A stretch of 64,000 bases of DNA from Ruficoccus sp. ZRK36 (GCF_019603315.1 NZ_CP080649.1:2304176-2368175), one strand, 5' to 3'; shown: positions 16,209 through 26,160, numbered from the stretch's first letter. Program-made: numbers and translations. The notes: generated by a model from the sequence alone, not told the origin.

Positions 16209-19200
16209 TTGGTTTTGAAACGCAAAAACACTGAGGTCCGTTTTGGGCCTGCTACGCTAGGTCTGCTGGTCGCCGGGATTATCTTTGCGGTCGGGTGCAT
16301 CGTCGTGGCCTATGTGTATTACCAGGGGCGTAGTGCGCAACTCTCAAGTATTCGGGCCGACCTTGAGCGCCTGGCGCGCCTGGCAGCCGCACAGATCGAC
16401 GGTGATAAGCACGAGCAGTTGCATTCTCCGCAGCAGCAGGGGAGTTTTGTTCATGAGCTCTTACTGGAGCCCATCATCGCTTTTCATAATGCGGCACCGG
16501 ATATTGAGCGTGTGTATACCATGGTGCCGACGGAGGGGGGAGGCTACGACATCGTCCTGGACTCTTCCCAGAAGATGCAGCGGCTGACGCATAAGCCCTA
16601 CCAGCTCAAAGTGGTGCCGATGATGGAGCACTTCGCGGGTAACTACTCTCCCGCAGACCGTGAAGCCATTGAGGACATTAACAATGAGGGTGCCTACTCT
16701 ACGACCAAGCCCTATACGGATCGCTTCGGCACGTCTATGACAGGCCTGGCACCGATTTTTAATTCGCAGGGCGAGAGCGTTGCACTGGCCTGTGTCGATC
16801 TGCCCGTCGAGGCATATGATGAGCGGATGGGGGCCGAAGGCGGCGTAGCGGTTGGCGGCATTATTCTGTCCCTGATTCTCAGCGCATTCATCGGTGGTAT
16901 TGCCGCCTGGATTCAGTTTGTGCTGATCAAGGCCGAAGCGGTCAAGAATCAGGCTCGCCGCCATTCTTTGCAGACCCTTGAGGAGCTGGAGTATAACCAG
17001 AAGCTGCTCAAGTCCATCGCGGAGATGAACCGCGTGATCCTGAGCGAGTCTAACCTCGATGTCGCCATCAATGAAGCTCTGCGCCTGGTCGGGAAAACCT
17101 CCGGTGTGGACCGTGTCTACCTGATGGAGCATGAGCCACCGGGGCTTCCTCCTTCGCAGGCGATTGCAGGCGAGTCCTACGAGTGGGTGCGCAGCGGGAT
17201 CGTTTCCCACATGCAGGACGATACGTTCACGCGCTTCTCCTACAGCTCCCTTAAGCTTGAGCATTGGTACGCGGGCTTTCTGGAGGGGCGTGATGTTCTG
17301 GGCTCTCAGACAGGGGCCAATCCCGCCGAGTCGCAGTTCCTGGCTGCCTACGGTATCCGCTCACTGTTTTGCTGCCCGATCGTTTTCGACAAGACCTGCT
17401 GGGGCTTCATGGCGCTGGAAGACTGCCGGGTGAACCGCTTCTGGACCGAGGAGCAGCGGGCGATTATCGGTGCTTCTGCCCGAAACCTCGGAGCGGCCAT
17501 CAAGCGTAACCTCGAAGAGGTCGCACGACGGGTCGCCGATGAGCGCTTTCGTGCGATCTTCCAGTTGTCACCCATCGGCATGGTCGTGCAGGACATGGAC
17601 GGTGTTTTCCAGAATGCCAACCAAAGCTTTACGAACATTCTCGGGTATCCCGAGGGTGGTTTAGTCGGCCACTCCTACCGCGACGTCGTGCCTGCGGATA
17701 AGATGGATGAGGTCGACCGGGAGCGCGCTCGCCTGCGAGCAGAGGGACGCTATGGCCCGCTGCAAACGGAGCTCGTCCGCAAGGATGGGGAGCGTGTCTT
17801 CGTGACGATCCAGAGTATGCGCATCCAGACCGGTGATGGTGAGCCTCAGACCGTGGCCTTGATCCAGGATGTCACCGAGCGTATCAAGCATGAAGAGCAG
17901 ATGCGCAAGGCTCTGGCCGATGCCGACGCTGCCAATCGCGCGAAGAGCGAATTTCTCGCGACCATGAGCCACGAAATCCGGACTCCCATGAATGGCGTCG
18001 TGGGGATGACGGGGCTGCTTTTGGAATCGGACCTCACGGCGCAGCAGCGCGACTATGTCGAAACGATTCAGCTCAGTGGTGAGTCGCTGTTGGCGATCAT
18101 CAGCGACATTCTCGACTTCTCCAAGATCGAGGCCGGGCGCATGGACTTCGAGCAGGCCCCATTCAACATTCGCGACTGTGTGGAGGGTACGCTGGAGCTG
18201 CTGGGCCCCAAGGCCGCTGAAAAAGGCCTGCGGATGGCCTATGAGCTGGCAGAGGGGATGCCCGAGACCTTCCTCGGCGACGCCACACGTATTCGCCAGG
18301 TGCTCTTCAATCTGGTCGGTAATGCCGTAAAGTTTACCGAAGAGGGAGAGGTCTCCATCCACGTCAGTTCGACCCTCAATGACGAAGGGTATCACGACCT
18401 TTCGCTCGATGTGCACGATACCGGGATCGGTATCTCGCAGGAGCAGATGGGGCGGCTCTTCAAATCGTTCAGCCAGCTGGATACGTCCTCCACACGTCGT
18501 CATGGCGGGACCGGTCTGGGGCTCGTGATCAGCCAGAAGCTGCTTGAGCGCATGGGCGGACGAATCTGGGTCGATAGCGTTGTCGAGGAGGGGACGGTCT
18601 TCCATGTCTATATGCCGCTCAAAGTTGCGCCGGTTGCCCTGCCGGTGGCCGCTGGTCCCGATACTGATGCCCTCAAGGGCAAGACGGCGCTGATCATCGA
18701 AAGCCACAAACTTTCGCGTGAATACTATACCCGGCAGCTTGCCCAGCTCGGGATGATCGTCGAGGCTTTCACGTGCGCGCCCGAATGCTTGGCCTGGTCC
18801 AAACTGAACGGAAAAGCCGACCTGGCACTGATTGCCCAGGATCTGGAGAAGTACGATGTGTGCCAGTTGGCTGGGGAGTTGAACCACATTTACGAGAATA
18901 AGCTCTGCCTCGTCTTGCTGCGTGCCAATAACACGCGCCTGGGCTCGGACTACAATGAGTTGTTCAAGCTGGCGCTGGCGCCGGTGTATCGGTTGACGAC
19001 ATTGTCTAAGCACCTGGCCGATGCTGTCAGGCTGACGACCTTACCGGTATCAACAGGCCTCAAACCCAAGAGCGCTCCCAGTGCTGCAAGTGCGGACCCG
19101 GATACGGAGGGGACTCCCCGGCTAAACATCCTGATGGCAGAGGACAATAAGGTGAACCAGAAGGTCACGGGCCTCTTGCTGAAGAAGATGGGCTTTTCGG

Positions 19201-19520
19201 CGGACATCGCCAACAACGGGCTCGAAGTGCTGGAGGCCATGCGCGAGCGGCACTACGATGTCATCCTCATGGATATGCACATGCCCGAAATGGACGGGCT
19301 GGAGGCGACCCGCAGCATCCGGGAGCAGTTCCCGCGTGAGAGCCAACCCTACATTATTGCCCTCACGGCTAGCGCGTTTCAGGACTTCAAGCAGGAGTGC
19401 CACGAGGCGGGCGTGAACGCCTTTCTGACCAAGCCTCTGCGCTCCAATGAGCTTCAGAAGCATTTGGATCGATTGGAGGCAGGGCAGAGCCTCAAGACGT
19501 CAGATCCTTCTCAGTCTTGA
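16209..19520 (+). CDS. hybrid sensor histidine kinase (GAF-PAS-HisKA-HATPase-REC-REC)
   Basis: The 1103-residue membrane sensor kinase has TM1 at about 17-40, a periplasmic sensing region at about 41-215, TM2 at about 217-244, GAF (275-435) and PAS (450-560). The HisKA site [13 protein letters not shown] contains the phospho-acceptor H588. HATPase_c follows (690-805; [11 protein letters not shown] and [13 protein letters not shown]). A degenerate receiver (820-935) lacks the acidic pocket and the phosphorylatable Asp, and a C-terminal receiver is intact with D1022 in LMDMHMP. No output regulator or Hpt gene is adjacent, so its partner lies elsewhere. The start is TTG at 16209 (or the TTG two codons later), without a clear ribosome site. 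Its 3' end overlaps the convergent fur-like gene by 29 nt. Confidence 0.92.
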   Translation: MVLKRKNTEVRFGPATLGLLVAGIIFAVGCIVVAYVYYQGRSAQLSSIRADLERLARLAAAQIDGDKHEQLHSPQQQGSFVHELLLEPIIAFHNAAPDIERVYTMVPTEGGGYDIVLDSSQKMQRLTHKPYQLKVVPMMEHFAGNYSPADREAIEDINNEGAYSTTKPYTDRFGTSMTGLAPIFNSQGESVALACVDLPVEAYDERMGAEGGVAVGGIILSLILSAFIGGIAAWIQFVLIKAEAVKNQARRHSLQTLEELEYNQKLLKSIAEMNRVILSESNLDVAINEALRLVGKTSGVDRVYLMEHEPPGLPPSQAIAGESYEWVRSGIVSHMQDDTFTRFSYSSLKLEHWYAGFLEGRDVLGSQTGANPAESQFLAAYGIRSLFCCPIVFDKTCWGFMALEDCRVNRFWTEEQRAIIGASARNLGAAIKRNLEEVARRVADERFRAIFQLSPIGMVVQDMDGVFQNANQSFTNILGYPEGGLVGHSYRDVVPADKMDEVDRERARLRAEGRYGPLQTELVRKDGERVFVTIQSMRIQTGDGEPQTVALIQDVTERIKHEEQMRKALADADAANRAKSEFLATMSHEIRTPMNGVVGMTGLLLESDLTAQQRDYVETIQLSGESLLAIISDILDFSKIEAGRMDFEQAPFNIRDCVEGTLELLGPKAAEKGLRMAYELAEGMPETFLGDATRIRQVLFNLVGNAVKFTEEGEVSIHVSSTLNDEGYHDLSLDVHDTGIGISQEQMGRLFKSFSQLDTSSTRRHGGTGLGLVISQKLLERMGGRIWVDSVVEEGTVFHVYMPLKVAPVALPVAAGPDTDALKGKTALIIESHKLSREYYTRQLAQLGMIVEAFTCAPECLAWSKLNGKADLALIAQDLEKYDVCQLAGELNHIYENKLCLVLLRANNTRLGSDYNELFKLALAPVYRLTTLSKHLADAVRLTTLPVSTGLKPKSAPSAASADPDTEGTPRLNILMAEDNKVNQKVTGLLLKKMGFSADIANNGLEVLEAMRERHYDVILMDMHMPEMDGLEATRSIREQFPRESQPYIIALTASAFQDFKQECHEAGVNAFLTKPLRSNELQKHLDRLEAGQSLKTSDPSQS

Positions 19521-19911
19521 GCGGGCACAGCTTTTTGACGCAGCGCCCGAAGACGACGACCTCCTCGCCCTCAAACTGAAACTCAGGCGGCTGCTCGATC
19601 TTGTCCAGGACTTCGGGGGTCTCGCCGGGCAGCACAAAGACTTGGTTGCACTCCCGACAGATAAAGTGCGGGTGGTGCCCGCCATCGGGGTTCGGGAGCT
19701 CGTAGCGTACCGGCTGCCCCGGGAAGTTGACCCGGATCAGCAGGTTCTCCTTGATCATCTCAGCAAGGTTCCGAAAAACCGTGCGCTGGCCCAGCCCCGG
19801 GCAGTCTTCACGCGCAGAGCTGAGGATGTCATCCAGGCTCAGGGGACGCTGGGCCTGCTCGAGGGTGCTGATAATCGCATCTCGCTGTTTGGTTTTCCTT
19901 TTTCCGTGCAT
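19492..19911 (-). CDS. Fur-family transcriptional regulator
   Basis: The 139-residue protein has a winged-helix N-terminus (RDAIISTLEQAQRPLSLDDILSSA, then TVFRNLAEMIKENLL) and the metal-binding GGHHPHFICRECNQVF, with the CxxC of the structural zinc site. A second Cys pair appears near the C-terminus (RCVKKLC). Family members sense Fe (Fur), Zn (Zur), Mn (Mur) or peroxide (PerR); the metal cannot be assigned by eye. It is divergent from the PEP-CTERM/surface-protein cluster with 99 bp between the start codons, making that cluster a possible target. Its tail overlaps the histidine kinase gene on the other strand by 29 nt. Confidence 0.88.
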   Translation of the reverse strand: MHGKRKTKQRDAIISTLEQAQRPLSLDDILSSAREDCPGLGQRTVFRNLAEMIKENLLIRVNFPGQPVRYELPNPDGGHHPHFICRECNQVFVLPGETPEVLDKIEQPPEFQFEGEEVVVFGRCVKKLCPLKTEKDLTS

Positions 19912-20010
19912 GCTTGATGGCGTTATGCCTTCACCTTAGGCAAATAAAACTATCTGCAAAGCTCATTTTTCATATTGACAGTCCTGTGCCAAAAAGTGTT
20001 TTTTGCCTCC

Positions 20011-21003
20011 ATGCTACGCAAATTCTGTTTACTATCCGTTTTGGCCGCGTCGCTGGCGGCCACGAGCGTACAAGCGGATATTACACCTGCTCCGGGTTAT
20101 TCTGTATCGACCGTGCTCACCGGGCACACCTTTACCGCTTACGATGCCTACGAGAGCTCGGGCTCAGCCTATGTCTATGGCTGGACCGGTGGCGGCCTCA
20201 AGCAGTACTCGGTCAGTAGCGGCAGTCAGATCAACGATCTGGGCACTCCCTCGGACGGCTATACTAACAACGCAAACGTATCAGTCCAGTGGGTCGAGTA
20301 CGGTGTGGACGGCTCCGTGTACGTCGGTTTCTACAACGGTGGCGGTACCGATATGCGCATCTACAAGGTCAACTCCTCCACGGGTACTTGGCAGAATCTG
20401 ACGAGCGTGAACAGCAACTACAGCATGGCTTATTACGGCACCGAAGCCTTCATCATGGCTGGGGATTCGATTTACCTGCTCGATACCGATAGCGGTGCGA
20501 CAACGCTTTTCGCCTCGGTGGGCGGTTACTCCTCCCAGATTGCCTTTGCTGATTCCGGTCTGGTGTTCTGCACTTCCGGTGTGAGCGGTGGCGATGCGCT
20601 GATCAACTTCAGCACCGCCCAGCTCGACAGCTTTCTGGCCGACACTTCCGGCTGGTCCGCGCTGGACCTGAGCAATGCAGACATACTCGACGGTACGCTC
20701 GACGGCTGGGGTGGGGGAACCACGGTAGACGCCGATGGAAATATTTACTTCACCGCCAACGACTACTACGGCGACGGCAGCACCTCGGTTGAAGAATACG
20801 CAGGCGACTCCATCGCAGAGGGTAGCGGCTGGTCCTCCATTGTTATGCTCTACGCAGTCGGAGAAGATTTATATTATACACTCTATAATCAGGATGGTAT
20901 TTCCGTACTGACTCCGGGCGTCCCCGAGCCATCGACCTATGCGTTGCTGGGCGGTGTCGCCATGCTGCTCTTTACACTTTACCGCCGCCGTAAAGTAGGT
21001 TGA
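20011..21003 (+). CDS. PEP-CTERM secreted protein, beta-propeller-like
   Basis: The ATG at 20011 gives 330 residues starting with a signal peptide (MLRKFCLLSVLAASLAATS, then VQA). The body is rich in Gly, Ser, Tyr and Asp, with recurring blocks such as YVYGWTGGGLKQYS, VYVGFYNGGGTDMRIYKV and DSIYLLDTDSG that look like propeller blades. The C-terminus is a canonical PEP-CTERM: VPEPSTYALLGG, a hydrophobic helix and the basic end YRRRKVG, the signal recognised by an exosortase (none is in this window). It is the first gene of a three-gene run with the cell-surface protein and the pseudopilin. Ligand and function are unknown. Confidence 0.85.
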   Translation: MLRKFCLLSVLAASLAATSVQADITPAPGYSVSTVLTGHTFTAYDAYESSGSAYVYGWTGGGLKQYSVSSGSQINDLGTPSDGYTNNANVSVQWVEYGVDGSVYVGFYNGGGTDMRIYKVNSSTGTWQNLTSVNSNYSMAYYGTEAFIMAGDSIYLLDTDSGATTLFASVGGYSSQIAFADSGLVFCTSGVSGGDALINFSTAQLDSFLADTSGWSALDLSNADILDGTLDGWGGGTTVDADGNIYFTANDYYGDGSTSVEEYAGDSIAEGSGWSSIVMLYAVGEDLYYTLYNQDGISVLTPGVPEPSTYALLGGVAMLLFTLYRRRKVG

Positions 21004-21016
21004 GGGAATAAGACCT

Positions 21017-22402
21017 ATGGTGGTTTGGAAACGAATAAGTGTGTCGGCCCTGTTGCTGTCGGCACTAATGTCCCCGCTGGTTTACGGCGGGGACTATTCG
21101 CTTGGTATGGACGACCCGGACAATACCTACGACGCCCCGGTGCCCGGCTTTGTCGGTCCCGCCGGGGAGGGTAAGGTGCCCCTGGAGGACGAGAACGGAA
21201 ACACGGCTATCAACTTCGGTAACTACGTGAACCCGATCTTCACCGGGTGGGTCTCTGCATATACAGAGGATGACGAAGTAGCTTCTGGATACGAGTACAG
21301 CCCGAATATGACTAATCTCAGCTCTGACTGGTGGTATGTCTCTGAGGCGTACGGCCCCGTCACCGCAGACAACATCAATGATGTCTGCTCGCTGGGAGAC
21401 TGGACCGGCAGTAATGATAATGCCGAGCCGGGGCATGTCACCCTTTACTTCTCAAAAGAGGTGCGTGATGTGCCGGGCGCGGACTTCGTTGTTTTCGAAA
21501 ATGCGATTCTTTCAGATACACCTATTACGGATCCGGATGCTGGAAATACCGGTGAAGGGGTAGGGGGTGTCTACGCTGAGCTCGCCTATGTCGAAGTTTC
21601 CTCCGACGGGGTAAACTTCGCGCGTTTCCCTTCCATTTCCCAGACCGAGTTGCCTCCCGATACTGCCTATTTAGGCCCGTACGCATCACTTGATCCGACC
21701 GGCGTCTATAACCTCGCCGGTAAGCACGTGAACAACCAGGGGGACTGCTGGGGTACACCTTTTGACCTCTCAACTCTGAGCGGAGAGGACAATGTCGTGA
21801 ATGGCTTGGTTGACCTGAACAGCATCCGTTATGTTCGCATTGTGGACATCGTCGGTAACGGCAATCAGCTCGATTCAGAGGATAACCCCATTTATGATCC
21901 ATTTCTGACGGGGTATTGGGGCGCTGGCGGCTTTGACCTAGATGCCATTGGTGCCATTGGTCAGGCACGGAGTTTTTCTGACTGGAGCAATGGGCAGGGA
22001 TATGCCCGTGATGGCGACGACGACGGCGATGGCGTCAGTAACCTGCTCGAATACGCTTTCGACATGGACCCCGAAGTCCCCGATGTCTCTGGGCTACCTC
22101 GCTTGATGATGGTGGACGGACATCCGAAGATTAGTTTCTCGCGCGACATCCGTAATGGTGACATTATTTACATCGTGGAAGCTACCGACAGCCTGACCGA
22201 CCCCGACTGGCACGAAGTTGCCAGGGCTGAAGCTTTCTCCGATCCGGTTGTCTCCGATACGGGAATTCTCGTGTCGTCTGTATCTACTGAGTCTCGTCAC
22301 ACGCAGGCCAATCTCGATGTCTGGCAGGAAGTCAGCTTCACAGATATGGCCGTTGATTCCATCCGTTTCTATCGCGTACGGGTGGAGACCGTTGACGAAT
22401 AA
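21017..22402 (+). CDS. secreted cell-surface protein with Ca-binding-type tail
   Basis: The 461-residue protein starts with a signal peptide (about 24 residues, ending VYGG) and has no PEP-CTERM. The first 300 residues include VTLYFSKEVRDVPGADFVVFEN, YAELAYVEVSSDGVNFARFPS and VDLNSIRYVRIVDIVG, a block arrangement I know from surface proteins that in other bacteria often sit beside corrinoid or metal uptake genes. The C-terminal 140 residues begin with DGDDDGDGVSNLLEYAF, a Ca-binding-type repeat, followed by a beta domain common in this phylum. The start ATG has AGGGA 11-15 nt upstream. It lies 13 nt after the PEP-CTERM gene, and its stop overlaps the next start by one base. Confidence 0.75.
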   Translation: MVVWKRISVSALLLSALMSPLVYGGDYSLGMDDPDNTYDAPVPGFVGPAGEGKVPLEDENGNTAINFGNYVNPIFTGWVSAYTEDDEVASGYEYSPNMTNLSSDWWYVSEAYGPVTADNINDVCSLGDWTGSNDNAEPGHVTLYFSKEVRDVPGADFVVFENAILSDTPITDPDAGNTGEGVGGVYAELAYVEVSSDGVNFARFPSISQTELPPDTAYLGPYASLDPTGVYNLAGKHVNNQGDCWGTPFDLSTLSGEDNVVNGLVDLNSIRYVRIVDIVGNGNQLDSEDNPIYDPFLTGYWGAGGFDLDAIGAIGQARSFSDWSNGQGYARDGDDDGDGVSNLLEYAFDMDPEVPDVSGLPRLMMVDGHPKISFSRDIRNGDIIYIVEATDSLTDPDWHEVARAEAFSDPVVSDTGILVSSVSTESRHTQANLDVWQEVSFTDMAVDSIRFYRVRVETVDE

Positions 22403-23265
22403 TGAAGACACAAAAGCATCGTCCCGCATTTTCACTGATCGAATTACTGGCGGCCAGTGCCATGCTGGCTATCTTAGCGACTATAGTCGTTAATGTCGTG
22501 GGCAGCGTCCGCCAACGCGCCATGACCTCGAAGTCCATGTCTAACATCCGTGAGCTGGTGACGGCTAACTACGCCTGTGTGGCTGAGACCGGACGCTTTG
22601 CCAAGGCCGAGAATTCTTCGGATACCGTACGCTGGCATGGTAAGCGGCTCAGCGCCAATAACTGGGTCGGCTACGATGGGTACCTGACACAGTACCTCGG
22701 GCAGGATCGCTCGGTACGGAAGTGCCCGGTCATGGAGCAGATTCTCGAAGAGAACGAGGGGGCGCAGTTTGACAAGGGGACCGGTGGCTACGGCTACAAT
22801 GCTTTCTACCTCGGGAACGATCCTGCTAAAATGTCTACCACATCAAGCTCGAGCAGCGCGAGTAACGGCCCCCCTGGACCTGGTGCTGTTAAAGAGACAA
22901 CGTCGGCAGAGACGATCCCCAATAATCCCAACTCGCTGATCGATCCGGCCAATACTGTGATGTTTACCTCCAGTGCACTGGTCAGAGATGGTGGAGTGGT
23001 GGAGACCTACCTTTCTGCTCCTTATTACAGCCTGGATAACGGGGAGCTGGATCAGGCCCTGACACCGACCGTGCATTTCCGTTTTAACGGCAAGGCGCTG
23101 GTGGCCTGGTGCGACGGGCACGTCACGCTGGAGGAGCCGAATGACTCCGATACCAGCCACAACGTCTATGGCGACAGCAACGGCAAGTACACCGTTGGCT
23201 GGTTTGGGCCGACCGATAACAACGGCTACTGGAACCCGCACTACAAGCTCGGTAGACCTTACTAA
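22402..23265 (+). CDS. type II secretion-like pseudopilin (prepilin-type cleavage signal)
   Basis: The 287-residue protein starts with a short basic leader and the prepilin peptidase site before FSLIELLAASAML (Phe +1, Glu +5), then one hydrophobic helix. The globular part ends in the motif VAWCDGHVTLEEPND, typical of the very numerous DUF1559-like pseudopilins of Planctomycetes and Verrucomicrobia. The ATG overlaps the stop of the preceding gene (TAATG), which strongly suggests coupled translation and a role with the two surface proteins, perhaps in their export or display. A Ser-rich, low-complexity insert lies near residue 150. Confidence 0.85.
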   Translation: MKTQKHRPAFSLIELLAASAMLAILATIVVNVVGSVRQRAMTSKSMSNIRELVTANYACVAETGRFAKAENSSDTVRWHGKRLSANNWVGYDGYLTQYLGQDRSVRKCPVMEQILEENEGAQFDKGTGGYGYNAFYLGNDPAKMSTTSSSSSASNGPPGPGAVKETTSAETIPNNPNSLIDPANTVMFTSSALVRDGGVVETYLSAPYYSLDNGELDQALTPTVHFRFNGKALVAWCDGHVTLEEPNDSDTSHNVYGDSNGKYTVGWFGPTDNNGYWNPHYKLGRPY

Positions 23266-23272
23266 ACCAGCG

Positions 23273-23339
23273 GTTGGAGAGGGTGCGCGCTTTGGCGCAT
23301 GTGCCAGCTTCCGTTTATTCGGTGGGGCTTTTCTCCAAC
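23273..23339. repeat. inverted repeat between the pseudopilin gene and trpS
   Basis: GTTGGAGA (23273-23280) and TCTCCAAC (23332-23339) are exact inverses, with smaller G+C-rich hairpins between them. The left arm begins 8 nt after the pseudopilin stop codon, so it may be a transcript-end structure, but no U-tract follows. A 12-bp palindrome CTAAATATTTAG is at 23391-23402, closer to trpS. Confidence 0.4.
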
Positions 23340-23447
23340 TCCGCTATTTCCTCGCTATGGCTTTTATGGCGTGCGCATAGGCCGCTGGCCCTAAATATTT
23401 AGAAAAAGAACTTGCCCCGGGCAGCCCCGGAGCGTTTTCCCTTAAAG

Positions 23448-24476
23448 ATGGCTGAACAACCTGCTGCCAGACCTGTTATCCTCACTTGTGCGCAACCCAC
23501 CGGTACGCTCCATCTCGGTAATTACCTGGGGGCTGTCAAGAACTGGGTGCGTTTCCAGGATGACTACGAGTGTTACTTTGGGATCGTGGACATGCACTCG
23601 ATCACGGTGCCGTATGTCCCGGCCGATTTGCGCAATAACACGCTCGATCTGCTCGCGACCTATATCGCCTGTGGGCTGGAGCCGGAGCGCTGCCACCTCT
23701 TTCTGCAGTCGCACGTCACCGGCCATGCCGAGTTGACCTGGGTGCTCGGCTGCCTCACGCCGCTAGGCCGCCTGGAGCGCATGACGCAGTTCAAGGACAA
23801 GTCCCGCAAGCAGCAGGACGCTGGCAGCTCAGGCTTTATCGGTAGCGGGCTGCTCTACTACCCGGTCCTGATGGCCGCGGACATCCTGCTCTACAACGCC
23901 GACCGCGTGCCCGTGGGCGAGGACCAGAAGCAGCACTTGGAGATCACCCGCGACATCGCCCAGAAGTTTAACGAGACCTACTCGCCGACCTTTAAGGTGC
24001 CTGAGGTAGACATCCCCAAGTCAGGGGCGCGCATCATGTCGCTCCAGTCGCCGGAGTCCAAGATGTCGAAATCCGATACGAACCAGAACGGCACCCTCTA
24101 CCTGACCGATGATGCCAAAACGATTCGCAAGAAGATCGGCAGCGCCGTGACGGACTCGGGCAGCGAGATCCGCGCCGGTGCGGACAAGCCCGGCATCACC
24201 AACCTGCTGCATATCTTTTCCGCGGCTTCCGGCCAGCCGATCGAGGTCATTGAGCGTGATTTCGCCGGTAAGACCTACGCCGACCTCAAGGGTGCAGTCG
24301 CTGAGTCTGTCGTCGAAATGCTCACGCCCGTGCGCGAGCGCTACGAGGCCATCCGCAACGACAAGGACTACCTCCTGGGCGTGCTCAAGGACGGCAGTGC
24401 TGCCGCCCAGAAGCGCGCCTACAAGACACTTTCCAAAGTCTGGCGCAAGGCAGGCTTCGTCGAGGTCCCGCGCTAA
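23448..24476 (+). CDS. trpS: tryptophanyl-tRNA synthetase
   Basis: TrpRS charges tRNA-Trp. The ATG at 23448 gives 342 residues; an upstream TTG (23412) in the same frame would add 12 residues with no family support. Class I signatures are the HIGH-type TGTLHLGNY (about 19-26) and the KMSKS loop SKMSKSD. Further conserved blocks are SHVTGHAELTWVLGC, YYPVLMAADILLY and VPVGEDQKQHLE. Length and motifs fit bacterial TrpRS. It is followed by a strong terminator, so it is probably transcribed alone. Confidence 0.96.
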   Translation: MAEQPAARPVILTCAQPTGTLHLGNYLGAVKNWVRFQDDYECYFGIVDMHSITVPYVPADLRNNTLDLLATYIACGLEPERCHLFLQSHVTGHAELTWVLGCLTPLGRLERMTQFKDKSRKQQDAGSSGFIGSGLLYYPVLMAADILLYNADRVPVGEDQKQHLEITRDIAQKFNETYSPTFKVPEVDIPKSGARIMSLQSPESKMSKSDTNQNGTLYLTDDAKTIRKKIGSAVTDSGSEIRAGADKPGITNLLHIFSAASGQPIEVIERDFAGKTYADLKGAVAESVVEMLTPVRERYEAIRNDKDYLLGVLKDGSAAAQKRAYKTLSKVWRKAGFVEVPR

Positions 24477-24499
24477 GTCCTTTTCATCGCACTTTACCC

Positions 24500-24533
24500 G
24501 AGCGCAGAGCCAGAAAGGTTCTGCGCTCTTTTT
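24500..24533 (+). terminator. terminator after trpS
   Basis: GAGCGCAGA and TCTGCGCTC pair perfectly, extended inward by GCC/GGT to a 12-bp stem with an AGAAA loop, and are followed by five T residues. It begins 24 nt after the trpS stop codon. Confidence 0.88.
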
Positions 24534-24645
24534 GTCTCTGGACACCGTGCTGGGCTACGGTATCCGGCCGGGAAATACCGTTGCTTATGCATGAGCAGGG
24601 GTGGGGTGGGCTAAACTTAAATCGGATACCTTTGGATATTTGCGT

Positions 24646-24676
24646 TTGACGGTTTCGTTCGGCCCTGCTCTATCTT
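24646..24676 (+). promoter_or_regulatory. candidate promoter of the CYTH-like/chromate transporter operon
   Basis: TTGACG (24646-24651) and TATCTT (24671-24676) are 19 nt apart, 71 nt before the start codon at 24747. The spacing is longer than ideal, so confidence is low. Confidence 0.35.
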
Positions 24677-24746
24677 TTTCGTATTCTGGCTGTTGCGCAC
24701 CTTGTATGCCGCAGCGACATTCTCTCACCCGCTAATCGCAGCCCTT

Positions 24747-25619
24747 ATGTCAAAGCCGGACCTTCCCAGCGAGTCCCAGTCCCAGGACAAAATCCAGTTC
24801 AAGCAGTACAAGATGCTGCTTCAGGCCGGGCAGTTAACCACGCCCGAGTCTTTCCAGACTTTTTGGAAGATCGTCAAAACTACGGCCAAGAAGTTCGACA
24901 TCGGCATCAAGATGTCCCCGAACGCTTTCGAGAGCCAGGTGCGCGAGATCCTGTTTTTCGACACGGCAGATTTCGACCTGTACAAGAACCACTTTATCGT
25001 GCGCCTGCGCACGCCCTATAAAAACGGCTGGGCCTGCTCCACGCCGGAGCTGACGGTCAAGTTCCGCCACCCGGAGTTCGAGGAGGCGGCCAAGATCAAT
25101 GTCCTGCCCAAGACCTCGGTCGGCGTGGCCCGCATCAAGTTCAAAGAGGAGTTCCTCCCGCTGCGCGAGACGCTCGGAGGCATGCGCCCGATCTACTCCC
25201 ACAACTGCATCCTGGCCATGCCGCGGGTAGACCTGGCGCTGACCGTGCAGACCCTTCGAACCTATTTCCCGGACATCAAGCGCGCCAAGGCCGACAAGGA
25301 CGCGCCCGTCATTATGGTCAACGATAACCCGGTGACGGAGATTCAGGACAACATCGGGAAGCTCGACTTCGGGCACGGCGTCAAGGCCAAGACCACGGTC
25401 TCCATCTGGCGCAACCGCCAGAGCGGGCAGTCGATCTGCGGCGAGTACGCCTTCCAGATCAAGTTCGATGACGAGAAAGACGTCCACCCCGAGGGGCTGG
25501 CGCGTGCCGACGCTTTTTACAAGCAGCTACAGCTCGACGCCTACGCCTGGGTCACCCTGAACACCACCAAGACCTCGCTGGTCTATGAATTCGAAAAGAA
25601 CACCAGTGCCACCCACTGA
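24747..25619 (+). CDS. CYTH/triphosphate-tunnel-like protein of unknown function
   Basis: The ATG at 24747 gives 290 residues. The product is not a recognised named family, but its strand pattern resembles a CYTH or VTC-type beta-barrel: VREILFFDTADFDLYKNHFIVRLR, LTVKFRHPEFEEAAK and IKFKEEFLP provide the alternating charged residues (ExxFFDT, RLR, KFR, FKEE) that line triphosphate tunnels. The C-terminal half has AFQIKFDD and YKQLQLDAYAWV. No membrane segment is seen. The start of the chromate transporter N-half lies inside its last 35 nt, so the genes are translationally linked. A role in polyphosphate or phosphate-ester binding is speculation. Confidence 0.55.
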   Translation: MSKPDLPSESQSQDKIQFKQYKMLLQAGQLTTPESFQTFWKIVKTTAKKFDIGIKMSPNAFESQVREILFFDTADFDLYKNHFIVRLRTPYKNGWACSTPELTVKFRHPEFEEAAKINVLPKTSVGVARIKFKEEFLPLRETLGGMRPIYSHNCILAMPRVDLALTVQTLRTYFPDIKRAKADKDAPVIMVNDNPVTEIQDNIGKLDFGHGVKAKTTVSIWRNRQSGQSICGEYAFQIKFDDEKDVHPEGLARADAFYKQLQLDAYAWVTLNTTKTSLVYEFEKNTSATH

Positions 25620-26160
25620 AAGACTTGGCTGGCTGAAGATCTTCGCCGCCTTTTTCCGCATCGGGCTGACCAGCTTCGGGGGCGGGCTCGTCGCCTACGT
25701 GCGCGAGGAGGTCGTCACCGCCAAAGAGTGGATGACCGACGAGGAGTTTCTGGCCGCGCTTGAGATCGGGCAGACCCTGCCAGGGCTCAACGCCGTCAAC
25801 GTCTCCATCATCTGCGGGCGTCGGCTCGGAGGGCCGCTGGGCTCTGTGGCCGCTGCACTCGGGATCATCATCCCCGGGGCCGCCATTCTGGTCGGGCTGG
25901 GCTACCTTTACATCCACTTTGAGAAAAACCCCGAGGTCAAGGCGCTGCTGGCCGGGGTGGCTGCGGCTGCCGTCGGCCTGCTCTTGCAGGTGACCCTGAA
26001 GATCGGGGCCAAGCAGTTCCTGAAGCCGGTGGACCTGCTGTTCGTGATCATCACTTTTGTCCTCACGGGCATTCTGCATATTTCGCTGATCATCGTCCTG
26101 TTCGTGGTAGCGCCCTTCGCCATCATGTATTACCGGCCACGAGCCCATAAAAAGGCATGA
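25585..26160 (+). CDS. chromate transporter family, N-terminal-type subunit
   Basis: The 191-residue membrane protein matches the CHR domain: FFRIGLTSFGGGLVAYVREEVV, then FLAALEIGQTLPGLNAVNVSIICGRRLGG and a row of about five hydrophobic segments. Proteins of this size are short-chain CHR subunits that work in pairs; the second half is the next gene, overlapping by 4 nt (ATGA). CHR proteins export chromate or move related anions, possibly with a wider natural role. It overlaps the CYTH-like gene by 35 nt in another frame. Confidence 0.85.
   Translation: MNSKRTPVPPTERLGWLKIFAAFFRIGLTSFGGGLVAYVREEVVTAKEWMTDEEFLAALEIGQTLPGLNAVNVSIICGRRLGGPLGSVAAALGIIIPGAAILVGLGYLYIHFEKNPEVKALLAGVAAAAVGLLLQVTLKIGAKQFLKPVDLLFVIITFVLTGILHISLIIVLFVVAPFAIMYYRPRAHKKA

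Noticed and set aside
21017-22402. PEP-CTERM tail on the second surface protein
   Set aside because: The C-terminus ends in RVETVDE with no PEP motif, hydrophobic helix or basic end.
23266-23447. T-box or Trp leader before trpS
   Set aside because: No T-box motif and no Trp-rich short frame; only unspecific hairpins.
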